Shown here one piece after another: positions 60,349 to 64,000 of a stretch of DNA of 64,000 nucleotides. The stretch's first letter is position 1; every line of letters begins with the position of its first letter. Origin of the DNA: Desulfocarbo sp964620595 (GTDB taxonomy: Bacteria; Desulfobacterota; Desulfarculia; Desulfarculales; Desulfarculaceae); the NCBI GenBank assembly GCA_964620595.1, contig CAZUHP010000011.1, positions 11,591-75,590 of the forward strand, written 5' to 3'. A model generated the notes under the pieces. The model was not told the origin of the DNA. It saw only the letters and a program-made list of their open reading frames with translations, and searched no databases. Made by a program: the position numbers and the translations under genes.

Positions 60349-60378
60349 CGGCGGGGAGCCGAGAGGGGCTCCCCGCCG
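60349..60378 (-). terminator. Terminator of clpB
   Basis: A 12-bp GC-rich stem (CGGCGGGGAGCC/GGCTCCCCGCCG) with a 6-base loop, 14 bases after the clpB stop codon. Confidence 0.7.
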
Positions 60379-60391
60379 TAACGGTTTGTTT

Positions 60392-62980
<2,589 letters not shown>

Positions 62981-63100
62981 ATGTCTATCACCACCTTTGG
63001 GGAGTGTTATTTTTACTTCACAGTATGAAAGGTAAGCAGGGAAAAAGGGAAGTCAATCGACCGGAAGGCAAAAAGTGCGCGGAGCCGGGGGGTTGGCCGG

Positions 63101-63853
63101 CTATTTCTTCCGCGCCTTGCTGAGCCACAGGCCCTGGCGGGCGATGCCGTGCAGGGCGCGCACCTCGCGGAGGCTGGGGCGGGCGCGCTCCAGCACCCCC
63201 TTGATGGGACGGTAGAAGTGGTCGGGGTTGTCGGGCAGGATCACGTTCATGGCCACCAGCGCCTCTTTCAGGTGCTGGTGCAGGGCGGCCATCTCCTCCA
63301 TGCCGGCCGGCTGGCGCCGGGCGCTGACCTTGGGGGTGGTCTCGCCCGCGGCCTGGGCCTCCAGGGCGGCCATGCGCATCTCATAGCCCACCACCACCAC
63401 GGCCTGGGCCAGGTTCAGGGAGGAGTCGGCGGTGGTGGGTATGCACAGGCTGACCATGCAGGCGTCCAGCTCCTGGGTGGTGAGGCCCCGGTCCTCGGGC
63501 CCGAACACCAGGCCCACCCGCCCGTCCCCGGCCCAGGCCAACACCTGGGGGGCGGCCTGGCGGGGGGAGAGGAGCTGCCCCCGGTCGCGGCCCCGGCGGG
63601 CGGTGGTGGCCGCCGCCGCGGTGCAGTCGGCCAGGGCCTCGGCCAGGCTGGCGCACACCTGCATGCCGTCCAGGACCTTGAGGCCCGAGCGGGAGGCCAG
63701 CCGGCGCATGGGGTCTTCCCAGAGGCGCTCCGGCTGCACCACCGCCAGCCTGCCCAGCCCCATGTTGGCCACTGCCCGGGCCGCCGCGCCGATGTTTTCG
63801 GGGAAGCGCGGCCGCACCAGGATGACCTTCAGCTTTGCCAGCCTGTCCAACAT
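63101..63853 (-). CDS. trmJ: TrmJ-type tRNA/rRNA methyltransferase (SPOUT)
   Basis: A 250-residue SPOUT methyltransferase. The opening KVILVRPRFPENIGAAARAV and the trefoil-knot motifs VGLVFGPEDRGLTTQEL and CIPTTADSSLNLAQAVVVVG are characteristic. TrmJ methylates the 2'-O of nucleotide 32 in tRNA. The C-terminal 90 residues (HLKEALVAMNVILPDNPDHF) form the usual extra helical domain. The ATG at 63853 is used; two in-frame ATGs slightly upstream are possible. Confidence 0.92.
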   Translation of the reverse strand: MLDRLAKLKVILVRPRFPENIGAAARAVANMGLGRLAVVQPERLWEDPMRRLASRSGLKVLDGMQVCASLAEALADCTAAAATTARRGRDRGQLLSPRQAAPQVLAWAGDGRVGLVFGPEDRGLTTQELDACMVSLCIPTTADSSLNLAQAVVVVGYEMRMAALEAQAAGETTPKVSARRQPAGMEEMAALHQHLKEALVAMNVILPDNPDHFYRPIKGVLERARPSLREVRALHGIARQGLWLSKARKK

Positions 63854-63925
63854 GGGCGCTAGCATAGCCGGGAAAGCGGACGGGGGCAACCCAGGGCGGC
63901 AGGCAAAGGGGACCGCGTCATGCTC

Positions 63926-63955
63926 AAAGCCCCCCTCTGTTATTGGGGGGGCTTT
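63926..63955. terminator. Hairpin near the right window edge
   Basis: A 10-bp stem AAAGCCCCCC/GGGGGGCTTT with a 10-base loop, followed downstream on the plus strand by GGTTTTTTG-like sequence. It lies upstream of trmJ, so it probably ends a gene beyond the window. Confidence 0.6.
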
Positions 63956-64000
63956 GGTGTGGGTTTGGTTTTTTGTGGTGATCAGGCGGGGTGGGCCTGT

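Noticed and set aside
62981..63100. Sigma-32 heat-shock promoter for clpB
   Set aside because: A TTGACT box is present but no CCCCAT-type -10 at the right distance, so I leave the promoter undefined.

Overview
The window is GC-rich DNA from an anaerobic bacterium, most likely a sulfate- or sulfite-reducing member of the Desulfobacterota. A Desulfarculales-like lineage is my guess. The evidence is a complete dsrMKJOP electron-transport cluster, an Mvh/Hdr hydrogenase-heterodisulfide reductase operon, a hybrid-cluster protein, a multiheme cytochrome c, UbiD/UbiA-type quinone genes and a benzoyl-CoA-reductase/2-hydroxyacyl-CoA-dehydratase pair. No rRNA, tRNA, CRISPR array, insertion sequence or phage gene was seen.

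Layout: 1-4336 (minus) is a TAXI-type TRAP transporter operon under a FadR/GntR-family regulator. 4500-9401 (plus) holds two nucleoside-recognition membrane proteins, two uncharacterised proteins and two metallopeptidases (M42, M24). 9632-13153 has a small basic SAP-like protein, UbiD and UbiA family quinone genes, and a J-domain/receiver fusion. 13397-19256 (minus) is an RsbRD_N-domain gene followed by dsrMKJOP. 19590-22673 (plus) has the dehydratase pair and a tetraheme cytochrome. 22755-25034 (minus) has an acyl-CoA ligase and a thioesterase. 25432-31820 has a DotU-SPOR fusion, an MFS transporter, a GAF protein, GAPDH and Hcp. 32050-36227 (minus) is a CUT1 ABC importer. 36336-43786 is a mixed set: MFS, thioesterase, BASS transporter, phosphoesterase, PCC protein, diguanylate cyclase, MntP and a HAD phosphatase. 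43920-52088 (minus) is the selenoprotein hdr/mvh operon. 52361-63853 is mostly housekeeping: acyl-CoA synthetase, PcnB, IMPase, a broken dinB, a glycosyltransferase, ClpB and TrmJ.

The main discovery is the 43920-52088 operon. Four consecutive genes (an HTH-HdrCB fusion, hdrA, mvhD, mvhA) each contain one in-frame UGA exactly where the family has a conserved cysteine. Each UGA is followed about 11-17 nt later by a potential hairpin, and the mvhD and mvhA hairpins share the same five-base apical loop. Read through as selenocysteine, the genes give full-length proteins: an electron-bifurcating [NiFeSe]-hydrogenase/heterodisulfide reductase with selenium at four points of its electron path. An annotation that treats UGA only as stop would split these into eight fragments.

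Second, a G-rich repeat (unit GGGGGGCGAC and variants) is scattered through the window between genes and also inside gene ends or internal loops, adding Gly/Ala/Thr/Asp-rich tails or inserts to proteins. Several promoters with exact 17-nt spacing and several strong hairpin terminators mark transcription units.
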